A program made the position numbers and the translations under genes. A stretch of DNA of 64,000 nt from Desulfovibrio ferrophilus (GTDB lineage Bacteria; Desulfobacterota; Desulfovibrionia; Desulfovibrionales; Desulfovibrionaceae). Shown piece by piece: positions 17,344 through 27,373 of this stretch. The notes under the pieces were generated by a model, which was not told the origin of the DNA, did no database searches, and worked only from the letters and a program-made list of their open reading frames with translations. The DNA lies in the NCBI RefSeq assembly GCF_003966735.1, contig NZ_AP017378.1, forward strand, positions 1,659,501 through 1,723,500, given 5' to 3'. Each line of letters opens with the position of its first letter. Position 1 is the stretch's first letter.

Positions 17344-17349
17344 ACCATC

Positions 17350-18222
17350 ATGCTCTGGTTCAGCCTTGCGTTCCTGACCGCACTTTTCTCGGCCACGGAA
17401 GCGGCCTATCTCAAGCGCTCGTTCCCCGATCTCAACCCGTTCGAGGCAGCACTATTGCCCTCGGTCTACTCCATTCCGCTGTTCGCAACCCTGCTCATCT
17501 TCATCGAAATTCCCGACCTCTCCCCAGAGTTCTGGCCCACCTTTAGCCTGCTGTTGCCCATCAACATCGCCGGAGTGCTGTTGTACTTCCGGGGCATCAA
17601 CCTCTCGCCCCTGTCCCTGACACTGCCGTACTTGGCCTTCACGCCTGCTTTTGCCCTGGTCACAGGCTATTTCATCCTGGGAGAAGTACCGAATGCATGG
17701 GGTGCTTCCGGAGTGCTTTTCATCGTTCTCGGCAGCTATGTTCTAAATCTGGAGGCCAAACAGATTGGTGGCTGGCTGGCCCCCTTCAAGGCCATCACAG
17801 CCGAACCGGGAACGCGTGCCATGCTGGGGGCGGCTCTGGTCTATGCCTTCAGTGCCGTTCTCGGAAAAAAGGGCATCATCGAATCCGACCCCCTGTTCTT
17901 TGGCTGCACCTTTTTCATTGCCCAAGGACTGATCATGCTCATTACTCTGCCGTTGTTGGGCAAAGCACGACTCTCGGCTCTCCGCATAGCTCCAGCCAAG
18001 GGCATGATTCTAGGCATTCTGGTTTTCATTCACATCATCTGCCACTGTCTGGCCATGTCCATGGTCAAAGCCGCCTATATGATCGCCATCAAACGGCTCA
18101 ACGCCGTGTTCGGAGTGCTGCTGGGTGGGCTGTGGCTCAAGGAAACGGGCATGGGCGCCAAACTCGCCGGAGCCTCCATGATGTTCGCAGGAGCCACAGT
18201 TATTGGCCTTTTAGGAAAGTAG
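17350..18222 (+). CDS. EamA/DMT-family transporter
   Basis: A 290-residue inner-membrane protein with about ten hydrophobic segments arranged as two five-helix repeats, the EamA (RhaT/DMT) pattern; SLTLPYLAFTPAFALVTGYFILGE is the end of repeat one and the FGVLLGGLWLKETGMGAKLAGASMMFAGATVIGLL end of repeat two is typical. Such proteins export metabolites or drugs; the substrate cannot be told. It begins six bases after the YdjM-like gene. Confidence 0.88.
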   Translation: MLWFSLAFLTALFSATEAAYLKRSFPDLNPFEAALLPSVYSIPLFATLLIFIEIPDLSPEFWPTFSLLLPINIAGVLLYFRGINLSPLSLTLPYLAFTPAFALVTGYFILGEVPNAWGASGVLFIVLGSYVLNLEAKQIGGWLAPFKAITAEPGTRAMLGAALVYAFSAVLGKKGIIESDPLFFGCTFFIAQGLIMLITLPLLGKARLSALRIAPAKGMILGILVFIHIICHCLAMSMVKAAYMIAIKRLNAVFGVLLGGLWLKETGMGAKLAGASMMFAGATVIGLLGK

Positions 18223-18267
18223 CCTTCCTCCTTTCTGAAACAAAAATTCAAACAATGTTTTATCTCC

Positions 18268-18296
18268 TTGACAACCCCCACTTCGAGGCATAGTTA
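18268..18296 (+). promoter_or_regulatory. Promoter of the RND efflux operon
   Basis: TTGACA at 18268-18273, a 17-base spacer and TAGTTA at 18291-18296 form a good sigma-70-type promoter, with a start expected near 18303, about 60 bases before the membrane fusion protein gene. Confidence 0.55.
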
Positions 18297-18308
18297 GTCA
18301 CAAAAAGA

Positions 18309-18329
18309 TAGCAAGCTAATAGATAGGCT
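18309..18329 (+). promoter_or_regulatory. Candidate MarR-type operator at the RND promoter
   Basis: The perfect palindrome TAGCAAGCTA (18309-18318) and the following GATAGGCT (18322-18329) lie where transcription should start. GATAGGCT also forms part of a palindrome in front of the marR gene at 22725-22735. Binding by the MarR protein encoded downstream is inferred. Confidence 0.35.
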
Positions 18330-18362
18330 GGCATCTTTGTTTAAAACAAGGGGTTTCAAACA

Positions 18363-19529
18363 ATGCACAATGGACTGAAATTACTAATTATCTTCCTCAT
18401 CATCCCACTCTTTGCGGCTGGTTGTACCGACAAGGACGCCAAAGGGCATGCGGGAACAGCACCGCCGCCCCCGCTGGTCAAAGCTATTACGGTCACCAAA
18501 GCCGATGTGCCTCTGGACGTCGAATATGCAGCCCAGGTGGACGGTTCCCGCGAGGTCGAAGTCCGCGCTCAGGTCAGCGGCATCCTGCTGGAACGCACCT
18601 ATCGCGAAGGATCCTTTGTTCAGGAAGGCGACATCCTGTTCCGCATTGATCCGAACACGTATCACGCGGCTCTGGAGCAGGCTCGAGGTGCACTGCAACA
18701 GCAGGAAGCAAACCTGGAACTGGCACGTCTGTATCGGGACAGGACCCTGTCCATCTATAAGCAAGGCGCTGTCAGCACCCACGAACGCGACGACGCCGAG
18801 GCAAAATATGAAGCCGCTCTGGCAACGGTCCGCACCGCACGCGGCAGCGTGGAAACAGCGGAGCTCAACTTGGGCTATACCGAAGTTCGTGCTCCCATCT
18901 CGGGAATCACCAGCAGGGAAACCCGCTCCGAAGGCAGTTTGATCACTCTGGACGCCTCCGGCAGTCTCCTGACCACCGTCACAAGGTTGGACCCGGTATA
19001 CGTCAATTTCTCCGTACCCGGCACCGAAGTACTGAAACGCAAACGTCAGCTCGCCGATGGCCAGATCAGTGCGCCCAAGGACGGACCTGTCGTTCGCCTG
19101 CGGCTGTCCGATGGCAATCTCTATAAGCAAATCGGACACATCAACTTTATGGATCGCCATGAAGACCCGCAAACCGGAGCCGTACGCGTACGTGCCGAGG
19201 TGCCCAACCCCGACGGAATGATCCTGCCTGGCAGTTTTGCACGCGCGGTCATGCAGGGCATGACCCTCAAGGATGCTGTGGTCATTCCTCAGCGCGCGGT
19301 ACTTTTCACCAAAAACGCTACTATCGTATATATTCTGGATGAAACCAACGTCGCCCAGCCTCGTCATGTGGTTATCGGCGAGACCATCGGCGACGGCTTC
19401 CAGATTCTCAGTGGATTGTCTGGTGGCGAGCGCATCATTTCCGATGGCGTAATCAAGGTCCGTCCCGGCGTCACAGTGACCGTGTCCAAGACCGAAGTCG
19501 CTGAAGCTGGCCAGGGGAGCGCCCAGTAA
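18363..19529 (+). CDS. RND efflux membrane fusion (periplasmic adaptor) lipoprotein
   Basis: A 388-residue AcrA/MexA-type adaptor. A lipoprotein signal ends in LFAAGC with the lipidated Cys at 21. The barrel-sandwich half-motifs ([32 protein letters not shown] and [17 protein letters not shown]), a hairpin with coiled-coil character (about 95-165) and the beta-barrel and membrane-proximal domains follow in the standard order. It bridges the inner-membrane pump and an outer-membrane channel. Its last base overlaps the first base of the pump gene (TAATG). Confidence 0.95.
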   Translation: MHNGLKLLIIFLIIPLFAAGCTDKDAKGHAGTAPPPPLVKAITVTKADVPLDVEYAAQVDGSREVEVRAQVSGILLERTYREGSFVQEGDILFRIDPNTYHAALEQARGALQQQEANLELARLYRDRTLSIYKQGAVSTHERDDAEAKYEAALATVRTARGSVETAELNLGYTEVRAPISGITSRETRSEGSLITLDASGSLLTTVTRLDPVYVNFSVPGTEVLKRKRQLADGQISAPKDGPVVRLRLSDGNLYKQIGHINFMDRHEDPQTGAVRVRAEVPNPDGMILPGSFARAVMQGMTLKDAVVIPQRAVLFTKNATIVYILDETNVAQPRHVVIGETIGDGFQILSGLSGGERIISDGVIKVRPGVTVTVSKTEVAEAGQGSAQ

Positions 19530-22500
19530 TGATCTCAAGATTCTTCATTCACAGGCCCATCTTCGCCACGGTCATCTCGCTGCTGATCTCACTGGCGGGA
19601 ATCATGGCGATGACCACGCTGCCTATTGCCGAATTTCCGGAAATCGTTCCACCCGAAGTCGAAGTCAAAGCGTATTATCCCGGAGCCAGCGCCGAGGTTA
19701 TTTCCCAGAACGTCGCCGCACCTCTGGAACAGGAGATCAACGGCGTCGACAACATGCTGTACATGCGCTCCACAAGCGCCAGTGACGGCACCCTAAAAGT
19801 CACCGTCACCTTTGCCGTGGGCACGGACCCGGACCAGAACACCATCAACGTCAATAACCGGGTTCAAGCCGCCACCAGCTCTCTGCCCACCGAGGTGACT
19901 CGCCAAGGCGTCACCGTCACCAAAAAGTCATCAAGCATGCTTCAGGTTGTGGGCCTTCGTAGCGACGACGAACGCTACGACACCATTTACATGAGCAACT
20001 ATGCCTCCGTAAACGTGGTTGATGAAATCAAACGTCTGCCCGGTGTTGGTGACGCCGAAGTACTAGGGGCCAAGGATTATTCCATGCGTGTCTGGCTCAA
20101 GCCCGACAAGCTGGCCCAGCTGAAAATGACCCCCGCGGACATCGCTGCCGCCATCAATGAGCAAAACGCCCAATTTGCCGCAGGTGCCATTGGCAACCTC
20201 CCCCAGGCCAACCCTGTGGAGACATCCTATACGGTCACCACCAAGGGCCGCCTGGCCACCCCCGAAGAATTCGGGAATATCATCTTGCGCGCCAATGAAG
20301 ACGGTTCATACCTGCGTCTGAGAGATGTGGCGCGCCTGGAGTTGGGGTCCAAGAACTACAACATGGTCACCCTGCGCAAGGGTAAACCTTCGGTAAATAT
20401 TGCCATCTACCTCTCACCGGGTGCCAATGCACTCCAGACAGCCGACTCGGTCATCGCTGCCATGGACAGACTCGCCCCTTCATTCCCTGATGGCCTGACC
20501 TGGTCCATGGACTACGACATCACCGACTTCGTGCGCATCTCCGTGGAAGAAGTTCGGCAAACGCTGTTCGAAGCCTTCATCCTTGTGGCTTTGATCATCT
20601 TCCTGTTCTTGCAAAACTGGCGACCAACGGTCATCCCGCTATTGGCTGTGCCCGTGTCCATCATCGGCACATTTGCAGGGATGTATGCCCTTGGTTTTTC
20701 CATCAACACCCTGACCCTATTTGGGCTGGTGCTGGCCATCGGCATTGTGGTGGATGACGCCATCGTGGTGATCGAAAACGTCGAACGTGTCATGACCACC
20801 GAAGGCCTTGGCCCCAAGGAAGCCACCATCAAAGCCATGGAAGAAGTGGCAGGTGCGGTCATCGCCATTGTGCTCGTGCTCTGCTCCGTGTTTGTACCCG
20901 TGGCCTTCATGGGCGGACTGGCCGGTGAGATGTACAAGCAATTCGCGGTGACGATCGCTGTGTCCGTTGTCATTTCGGGCATCGTGGCCCTGACACTGAC
21001 CCCGGCTCTGTGTGCCATTCTGCTCAAGCCCGGACATCAGGAACCTATCGCTCCATTGCGCTGGTTCAACCGCTTCTTCGAGCGCATCACCAACGGCTAC
21101 ACCACAGGTGTCCGCCTGCTGCTGAAACGCGGCGTACTGGCAGTTGTTCTTCTGTTGGGCCTGTGCGGTGTAACCTGGCATCTGTTTCAGATCGTGCCTA
21201 GCGCCCTGGTTCCAGAAGAGGACAAGGGCTACGCCATTGCAGTGGCCATCCTGCCGCCTGGCGCGTCCATTTCGCGTACCGAGCAATTAATGCGCGAGTT
21301 GGAAACCCAGATCGGACAACTCCCAGAAGTGGACACCAGCATCAACCTGATCGGATTCAACCTGCTGTCTGTCACAGCCAACAGCAACTTCGGCACCATG
21401 TTCATCAAGCTCAAGCCCTGGGACGAACGAGGTCCAGGCCAATCCTCGCACGATGTGGTCAAAAAGATCTTCGGCATGGGAGCAGCAATGGAGGAAGGAA
21501 TTGTCCTGGCCTTCATGCCCCCGCCCATCAATGGCATGAGTAACACTGGCGGATTCGAAGGCTATATCCAGTCCCGTACGGGTGCCAGCGCATTTGAACT
21601 TGCCGACACACTGGCAAAGCTACAGCAGGCAGCAGCCAAACGCCCTGAACTGGCTTATGTGCAAAGCACTTTCAACGTAAACTCGCCGCAACTGCACGTG
21701 GAATTGGACCGTGAAAAGGCCCGGGCCATGGGCGTGCCGGTCAATGACGTTTTCAGTGTGATGCAGGCCACCTTCGGTAGTTATTACGTCAACGACTTCA
21801 ACAAGCTGGGCCGAACCTTCCAGGTCAACCTGCAGTCTGAGGGCGACTACCGCCGCAGCCCTGAGGATCTTGGCCGTGTCTATGTCCGCTCCAGTTCCGG
21901 AGACATGGTGCCCCTGACCGCTCTGGTCAAAGTGGAGCGCACCACCGGCCCCGAGGTCATGGAGCGTTACAATGTATTCCCGGCAGCAAAGATCATGGGT
22001 GCCCCGGCCCCTGGCTACAGCTCTGGGCAGGCCTTGGCAGCTCTGGAAGAAGTTGCCGCCGAGACCCTGACCGATGGCTACACCCTGGCCTGGACCGGAT
22101 CGGCCTATCAGGAACGACTTTCGGGCGGTAGTTCCTATTCCGTCTTCGTGCTCGGCCTGTTGATGGTCTTCCTGATCCTGGCGGCACAGTACGAAAAATG
22201 GAATCTGCCCCTGGCAGTCCTCATGGTGGTTCCGTTCGCCCTGTTCGGCGCCATCGCGGCCAACTGGATGCGCGGACTGTCCAACGATGTCTACTTCCAG
22301 ATCGCACTGATCACCCTGATCGGCCTGTCTGCCAAGAATGCCATCCTTATCGTGGAATTCGCAGTGCAGAAACGCGCCGAGGGCATGTCCGTGCATGACG
22401 CCGCACTTGAGGCGGCACGACTGCGCTTCAGACCCATTGTCATGACTTCGCTGGCCTTTGTCCTGGGTTGTGTACCGCTGGCCATTTCCAGTGGCGCTGG

Positions 22501-22648
22501 TGCAGCCAGCCGCCACTCCATTGGAACCGGCGTAATCGGCGGAATGCTGGCGGCGACGTTTATCGCAACCTTCTTCATTCCCGCCTTCTACAAAGGGATC
22601 ACCCGTTTCACGGACCTCTTCCATCCTCCGAAGAAACGAATACCCTAA
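19529..22648 (+). CDS. RND multidrug efflux permease (AcrB/MexB, HAE1 type)
   Basis: A 1039-residue proton-driven pump with the full 12-helix, two-porter-loop layout. It begins [25 protein letters not shown], contains the proton-relay pair in [17 protein letters not shown] and the second-half [14 protein letters not shown] motif, both typical of HAE1 pumps for hydrophobic drugs. No tolC-like gene follows, so the outer-membrane channel must come from elsewhere. Substrates are unknown. It is the second gene of a two-gene operon with a strong hairpin downstream. Confidence 0.96.
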   Translation: MISRFFIHRPIFATVISLLISLAGIMAMTTLPIAEFPEIVPPEVEVKAYYPGASAEVISQNVAAPLEQEINGVDNMLYMRSTSASDGTLKVTVTFAVGTDPDQNTINVNNRVQAATSSLPTEVTRQGVTVTKKSSSMLQVVGLRSDDERYDTIYMSNYASVNVVDEIKRLPGVGDAEVLGAKDYSMRVWLKPDKLAQLKMTPADIAAAINEQNAQFAAGAIGNLPQANPVETSYTVTTKGRLATPEEFGNIILRANEDGSYLRLRDVARLELGSKNYNMVTLRKGKPSVNIAIYLSPGANALQTADSVIAAMDRLAPSFPDGLTWSMDYDITDFVRISVEEVRQTLFEAFILVALIIFLFLQNWRPTVIPLLAVPVSIIGTFAGMYALGFSINTLTLFGLVLAIGIVVDDAIVVIENVERVMTTEGLGPKEATIKAMEEVAGAVIAIVLVLCSVFVPVAFMGGLAGEMYKQFAVTIAVSVVISGIVALTLTPALCAILLKPGHQEPIAPLRWFNRFFERITNGYTTGVRLLLKRGVLAVVLLLGLCGVTWHLFQIVPSALVPEEDKGYAIAVAILPPGASISRTEQLMRELETQIGQLPEVDTSINLIGFNLLSVTANSNFGTMFIKLKPWDERGPGQSSHDVVKKIFGMGAAMEEGIVLAFMPPPINGMSNTGGFEGYIQSRTGASAFELADTLAKLQQAAAKRPELAYVQSTFNVNSPQLHVELDREKARAMGVPVNDVFSVMQATFGSYYVNDFNKLGRTFQVNLQSEGDYRRSPEDLGRVYVRSSSGDMVPLTALVKVERTTGPEVMERYNVFPAAKIMGAPAPGYSSGQALAALEEVAAETLTDGYTLAWTGSAYQERLSGGSSYSVFVLGLLMVFLILAAQYEKWNLPLAVLMVVPFALFGAIAANWMRGLSNDVYFQIALITLIGLSAKNAILIVEFAVQKRAEGMSVHDAALEAARLRFRPIVMTSLAFVLGCVPLAISSGAGAASRHSIGTGVIGGMLAATFIATFFIPAFYKGITRFTDLFHPPKKRIP

Positions 22649-22666
22649 AAGTGATCCCTCTTTGGT

Positions 22667-22701
22667 GCCCCCGCCCACCCCCTCCCCCCCAGGGCGGGGG
22701 C
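22667..22701 (+). terminator. Strong GC hairpin between the RND pump and marR genes
   Basis: A perfect 10-bp inverted repeat (GCCCCCGCCC / GGGCGGGGGC) with a C-rich 15-base loop lies 18 bases after the pump stop. There is no T tract, so it may stabilise the pump mRNA 3' end or partly terminate transcription, leaving marR lower expressed or on its own promoter. Confidence 0.5.
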
Positions 22702-22724
22702 ACCATCAATGACATTGCATAGGA

Positions 22725-22735
22725 GATAGGCTATC
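22725..22735. promoter_or_regulatory. Palindrome upstream of marR, candidate operator
   Basis: GATAGGCTATC is a perfect 11-base palindrome 21 bases before the marR start; its left part GATAGGCT is repeated near the RND operon promoter (18322-18329). It overlaps the likely leader, where a MarR protein would repress itself. Confidence 0.35.
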
Positions 22736-22756
22736 GAACTCCCTAAGGAGCACTCC

Positions 22757-23245
22757 ATGAATAACAACTCCTGGCACCACATCAGCCATGATTTTGTCGT
22801 CAGTCTGGACAATACAGCCCGGGATTTGCGCAATCTAGCAGACGAGCTCGCCAGACCCTTTGGCCTCTCCAACTCACGCTGGCTGGTGCTGTATATTCTT
22901 GAAGAACATGGCAGCGCGTTATCGCAAAAGGATCTGGCTGCGGAAATCGGTATTGAAGGACCGACCATGGTACGCATTCTGGACGGCATGGAACGTGACG
23001 GATGGGTCCGCCGACGGGTCTCGGATAAAGATCGAAGGGTCAAACTGATCGACGTGGAAGAAAAGACTTGGGGAGTCATGAGGGAGTTAAGCGAAAAACT
23101 CGACGCTGCCAAAGAAGTCATGCTCAAGGGCATTTCCAATGAGGAAATGATCGAAGGCACTGAACTGCTTGAGCGTATTCGCCAACAAATCCTGCAGCTC
23201 TCGGGGCGTAAAACCTCACACAACCCTTGCCCCAAGTCCAAATAG
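22757..23245 (+). CDS. MarR-family transcriptional regulator
   Basis: A 162-residue winged-helix regulator. The recognition region LSQKDLAAEIGIEGPTMVRILDGMERDGWVRRRVSDKDRR (about 55-94) is a textbook MarR helix-turn-helix plus wing (the wing contains the D-x-R-x-R element SDKDRRVKL). It sits 108 bases downstream of the RND pump on the same strand and is most likely its local repressor, released by a substrate of the pump. AAGGAG lies eight bases before the start. Confidence 0.93.
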   Translation: MNNNSWHHISHDFVVSLDNTARDLRNLADELARPFGLSNSRWLVLYILEEHGSALSQKDLAAEIGIEGPTMVRILDGMERDGWVRRRVSDKDRRVKLIDVEEKTWGVMRELSEKLDAAKEVMLKGISNEEMIEGTELLERIRQQILQLSGRKTSHNPCPKSK

Positions 23246-23355
23246 TCAGCTTGCAGGCCAGCTAATCCTCACCTCACAAAAACAAGCAAAATACAGCTTT
23301 AGGCCGGGGTGATGCCTCCATCCCCTCCCGGATTGCGCCTCCTCCCTCTGCTTCC

Positions 23356-24195
23356 CTAGAACAATCCGTGCCGGACCATGAGCTTATCCACGAGTTTTCG
23401 ATCAGGCTCATGCGAAACGGTGAGGGCCGGACGCTCTTCCTGCCGATTTCCATCGGCAAAGGGGGTCTCATCCAGCAACGTGTTGTAGGCATGGACCATG
23501 AGCGACTCCAGGCTGATCACATCAGCCGCGTTGTAGGCCAGTAATGTCTCCAGCGCAGCTGGATTGCCCGTATTCTGGTACTCGTGCCACAGAATAACCG
23601 CAAAATACCCATCCACCCCTTCAAGGTCATCACGGCCAATCCCCATCTGTTTTTCAATGCTTTTCAAGCCACCTGAAAAACCGATCTTCTTGAGCACGTA
23701 TCTGAGGTCGATGTGTCCCATGTCCAGGCGAATGCCAAAGGAACGTTCGATGAACGGGACATCGAAGCACTTGCCATTGTAGGTGGAAATGACGTCAAAA
23801 GCCCTGATGTCATCCTGGAATTCATCCAGATTGTCGCCATACACATAGGTTTTGACCTCACCCGCTCCAGACAGGGCAATGGTGGTGATATGGTCCTCGC
23901 CGTAGGTCAGCCCCGTGGTTTCGATATCCACATAGGCCACACGGTCGCGGAACTCACCAAACAAACGCCAGCTCTCTCCGCTGGGCAGCCTGGAATCGAA
24001 CCAGTGGGCGTCGCCAGTTTCCAAACGCTCGTGGGATTCATCCAGATGTTGTCGCACCCAGGCCGTTTTACCGCCCAGAGCGGCCTCGCCGATACTGCTC
24101 GCTGCAATATCCCAATGCTTGAGCCCTTTGTCCCAGTATCGTTGTTCCGTGGTCGCGCCAATGCGCGGGATATGGCAGAATGTGTGTTTGAGCAT
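23356..24195 (-). CDS. YprB-like ribonuclease H-fold exonuclease
   Basis: A 279-residue protein of the DnaQ-like/RNase_H_2 family. Exonuclease motif I is VAYVDIETTGL (Asp and Glu metal ligands), motif II is DVISTYNGKCFDVPF and motif III is in LAYNAADVISL, so the three acidic motifs of a DEDD nuclease are present. YprB of Bacillus has the same arrangement. Substrate is unknown. The start at 24195 is chosen for its AAGGA ribosome site four bases upstream; the frame opens 16 codons earlier at 24243. It is divergent from the SRAP gene. Confidence 0.8.
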   Translation of the reverse strand: MLKHTFCHIPRIGATTEQRYWDKGLKHWDIAASSIGEAALGGKTAWVRQHLDESHERLETGDAHWFDSRLPSGESWRLFGEFRDRVAYVDIETTGLTYGEDHITTIALSGAGEVKTYVYGDNLDEFQDDIRAFDVISTYNGKCFDVPFIERSFGIRLDMGHIDLRYVLKKIGFSGGLKSIEKQMGIGRDDLEGVDGYFAVILWHEYQNTGNPAALETLLAYNAADVISLESLMVHAYNTLLDETPFADGNRQEERPALTVSHEPDRKLVDKLMVRHGLF

Positions 24196-24344
24196 GGCAT
24201 CCTTGCGGCTGCCGGAGCCTGCATACAGAGGCAAGACCGGCATGGAATCGAGGTTGATGATTGTTGCCGGGAGACGCTACGCGGGGGGCCGCAGAGAGGT
24301 CAAGCGGACTTGACGAAATCCCCCTTAACCACCATCTTTATCGT

Positions 24345-25034
24345 ATGTGCGGACGTTTCGGCCTCGACACCCCCAAAAAGCACTTGGCAGAGCAGTTTGA
24401 TCTGACCAAGGAGCCCAGCTATGCCCCGCGCTACAATATTGCCCCTACGCAGATGATCGGGGCCATACTGGCGCATCCGGAATCCGGCTCACCTGCTTTC
24501 CGAATGCTCAAATGGGGCCTTGTCCCATCCTGGGCCAAAGACACGAATGTCGGCACCCGCCTGATCAATGCCAGAGCCGAGACCGTGGACCAAAAGCCCT
24601 CATTCCGCACGGCCTTCCGTCAACGGCGTTGCCTCATCCCGGCTTCACACTTCTTCGAATGGCAGCGCCTGCCGGACGGAACCACTCAACCGCACTGCAT
24701 CCGCCTGAAGGATGATACGACCATGGGATTTGCAGGAATCTGGGAGCACTGGAGCACGCCAGAATCAAATGGCTCGCCCCCCACGTCCATATTCAGCTGC
24801 TCCATTCTAACCACCACGGCCAACGAGCTTATGGCTCCCATTCATGGACGTATGCCAGTCATTATTCCCGTTGAATCCTATTCAATCTGGCTCAAGGGAG
24901 ACGCGGTCCAAGTTCTGCCGCTGCTGGAGCCCTGCCCCGCCGAGTCTCTGGAAGCCTGGCCCATCCCTCACAGGGTCAATTCGGCAAAAAATGACGATCA
25001 TTCCATCATGGTGAGACAGGAGGAGAATCCTTGA
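24345..25034 (+). CDS. SOS response-associated peptidase (SRAP, YedK/HMCES family)
   Basis: A 229-residue protein that forms a thiazolidine cross-link with abasic sites in single-stranded DNA. The catalytic Cys is residue 2 after Met removal (MCGRFGL), and the partner residues appear in NARAET, CLIPASHFFEW (Glu) and IHGRMPVII (His). The start at 24345 is fixed by this requirement for Cys2; an upstream frame start at 24261 would bury the Cys and is rejected. No LexA box was identified nearby. Confidence 0.93.
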   Translation: MCGRFGLDTPKKHLAEQFDLTKEPSYAPRYNIAPTQMIGAILAHPESGSPAFRMLKWGLVPSWAKDTNVGTRLINARAETVDQKPSFRTAFRQRRCLIPASHFFEWQRLPDGTTQPHCIRLKDDTTMGFAGIWEHWSTPESNGSPPTSIFSCSILTTTANELMAPIHGRMPVIIPVESYSIWLKGDAVQVLPLLEPCPAESLEAWPIPHRVNSAKNDDHSIMVRQEENP

Positions 25035-25178
25035 GTCAACACCTATTGCTATGCCCCAAGGTGTTGATCTTTAACTAACATATCAGAGCCTTGCTTTCTG
25101 TGTATATCTTGTTATTATTATCGGCTTTACACTCCTAAGCCACCCCTCTTTAATCGTATAAAAAGACTGACCGGGCCC

Positions 25179-27317
25179 ATGCAGCAACTCCAAGAAATCA
25201 TCACCGCCAGCGAAACATGGCTGGTCGAACGCATCCTGTTCTACGCCAAGGAGCATGGATACTCGCAGTATAATTCCACCAAGATCGAAGACTGGCGCGC
25301 ATCCATCGCTGGTATTTCGTTGTCCCTGCTCACTGCCGTTGAGCAATTCGACAACGCCCCCCCGGAGTTCAACCCTGATGTGGACTATTCGACGCACCCG
25401 GTCGCAGCCTTTGGCATTGAGCAGGCACGGACACACCGCAGGCGCGGTATCTCCATGACCATGTTTCTTGGCCTGCTCAAATACTACCGCCAATCTTATA
25501 TCGATCTGCTCAACAAACACATCAAAACAGGAGAGGAACGCCGCCGTTGTCGCAAGTTCATCGCCCGCTGCTTTGATCTGTTTGAAATCACGTTGTGCTC
25601 GGAATGGATCTCTCTTGAAAAAGACCAGCGCATCCAGGAATTACAGGACGCCAACCGCCGCCAAACAAATGAAAAGAATAAATATCTCACCCTATTCGAA
25701 AGCATCTCGGATCCGATATTCCTGGTAGATCACGCAGGTATCGTGGAAAATCTGAATGTCTCCGCAGCCTCCTTCATGGGCATCGGCGTCACCCCTGAAG
25801 AACTCTCCCCTTTGACCAATGACGAGAAAGCCTGCGGAATCGACATCCCAGGCATCAAGACTCGCAAGTCCGTGGTTGGCCGCAGACTCTCCGAGTCCTT
25901 GCCCTGGCTGGCTGTCGAAATTCGAAACTTCCTTGCTCAGGACCGCCGGGTGCTGCGCGTTGAAAAAAAGGCTCGCTGTTATGGCGAAGATCGCTACTTC
26001 AAGATCACGCTCTCCAGCATGCTGGACATTTCCGGGAAATTTTCAGGGGCCGTGGTCGTGCTCGCGGACATCACCAAACAAACCATAACGGAGATGGAAC
26101 TGGTCCGCAGTCGTGACATGATGCAAGCGGTCATGGATGGCACTCCGGCACTCATTGCCTACCTGAATAAAGACCTGCAGTACCAATTCGCCAATAACTA
26201 CTACGAAGAAATCTTCGAAACCCCGGTGAAATCCATCTTGGGCAAACATGTCTCAACACTGGTCGGGGACAAATTGTATGCCAAGGTCGCCCCCATGTAC
26301 GAACGGGCCTTGAAAGGAGAACGGCAAAACTTCGAATTGACCTTCCAGTCGCCCAAGAAGGGTACCCGCAACTTCGAAATCACCTACCTGCCTCATACGT
26401 TTGGCGATTCTGTCGAGGGAATCATCATTCTGATCCTGGATTTGACGGATCGGAAAATGGCAGAGATTGAGCGCGAAAAATTCTTCAAACTCACACCAGG
26501 CATGATGTGCATTGCCGGATTCGATGGATTTTTCAAACAGATCAACCCCGCCTGGACCAAGAAGCTGGGCTGGTCTGAGGAAGAACTGCTCAGCCGTCCC
26601 TTCATTGACTTCGTTCTGCCCGACGACGTCAACAGCACGGTAGATGCCAACCTGATACTGGCCAGGGGTAAAGAACTTATTGGATTCGAAAACCGCTACC
26701 GCTGCAAAGACGGCAGTTTCCGATGGATAACGTGGAATGCCACCCCTTCACTTGAGGACAAAGTGGTGTACGCCGTCGCCCATGACACGACCAAGCGCCG
26801 TAAGATGGAAGAAACCCTGCGCAAACTGGCCGCCAAAGACTCACTGACCGGCACCAATAACCGGCGCCATTTCTTTGAGCTTGGCGCACGGGCATTTGCC
26901 GGTGCCAAACGCTACGACCGTGCCCTGTCCACCTTCATGCTGGACATCGACCACTTCAAGCGCATCAATGATACGCATGGACATGCCGCGGGTGACGAGG
27001 TTCTCAAAATCCTGGTCCAAACATGCCAGGACACCCTGCGGGATTCAGATATCATGGGCAGAATGGGAGGAGAGGAGTTTGCCGTCGTCCTGCCGGAGAC
27101 CAACGCTTCACGGGCCTTCGCCACAGCAGAACGCCTGCGGGAGAAATTGGACAAGGTACTGGTGAACACTCAAGAGCATGAGATCGGCTTTACGGTGAGT
27201 ATCGGTGTCGCCACGCTTGAATCCAAGAAAGATAGCCTGGAAGACCTGCTCAAACGTGCCGACGACGCCCTCTATGAAGCCAAACGACACGGGCGAAACC
27301 GTGTATTCAGCGCCTAG
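25179..27317 (+). CDS. PAS-domain diguanylate cyclase
   Basis: A 712-residue cytoplasmic sensor without membrane segments. Residues 1-150 form an alpha-helical N-terminal sensor region seen in Desulfovibrio regulators, followed by a short coiled coil, then three PAS-like units (about 165-300, 310-430, 430-545) and a GGDEF domain (550-712). The active site is GGEEF at 630-634, the metal and base motif is DIDHFKRINDTHGH at 588, and the inhibitory I-site RxxD is RDSD at 621-624, five residues before GGEEF, so it should make c-di-GMP and be product-inhibited. The signal is unknown. The gene converges with a glycosyltransferase. Confidence 0.93.
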   Translation: MQQLQEIITASETWLVERILFYAKEHGYSQYNSTKIEDWRASIAGISLSLLTAVEQFDNAPPEFNPDVDYSTHPVAAFGIEQARTHRRRGISMTMFLGLLKYYRQSYIDLLNKHIKTGEERRRCRKFIARCFDLFEITLCSEWISLEKDQRIQELQDANRRQTNEKNKYLTLFESISDPIFLVDHAGIVENLNVSAASFMGIGVTPEELSPLTNDEKACGIDIPGIKTRKSVVGRRLSESLPWLAVEIRNFLAQDRRVLRVEKKARCYGEDRYFKITLSSMLDISGKFSGAVVVLADITKQTITEMELVRSRDMMQAVMDGTPALIAYLNKDLQYQFANNYYEEIFETPVKSILGKHVSTLVGDKLYAKVAPMYERALKGERQNFELTFQSPKKGTRNFEITYLPHTFGDSVEGIIILILDLTDRKMAEIEREKFFKLTPGMMCIAGFDGFFKQINPAWTKKLGWSEEELLSRPFIDFVLPDDVNSTVDANLILARGKELIGFENRYRCKDGSFRWITWNATPSLEDKVVYAVAHDTTKRRKMEETLRKLAAKDSLTGTNNRRHFFELGARAFAGAKRYDRALSTFMLDIDHFKRINDTHGHAAGDEVLKILVQTCQDTLRDSDIMGRMGGEEFAVVLPETNASRAFATAERLREKLDKVLVNTQEHEIGFTVSIGVATLESKKDSLEDLLKRADDALYEAKRHGRNRVFSA

Positions 27318-27373
27318 CCCTGCATAAACCTCAGCCAGACCGGAGCCCTCCACCTCGGCACACGCTCGGCTGG

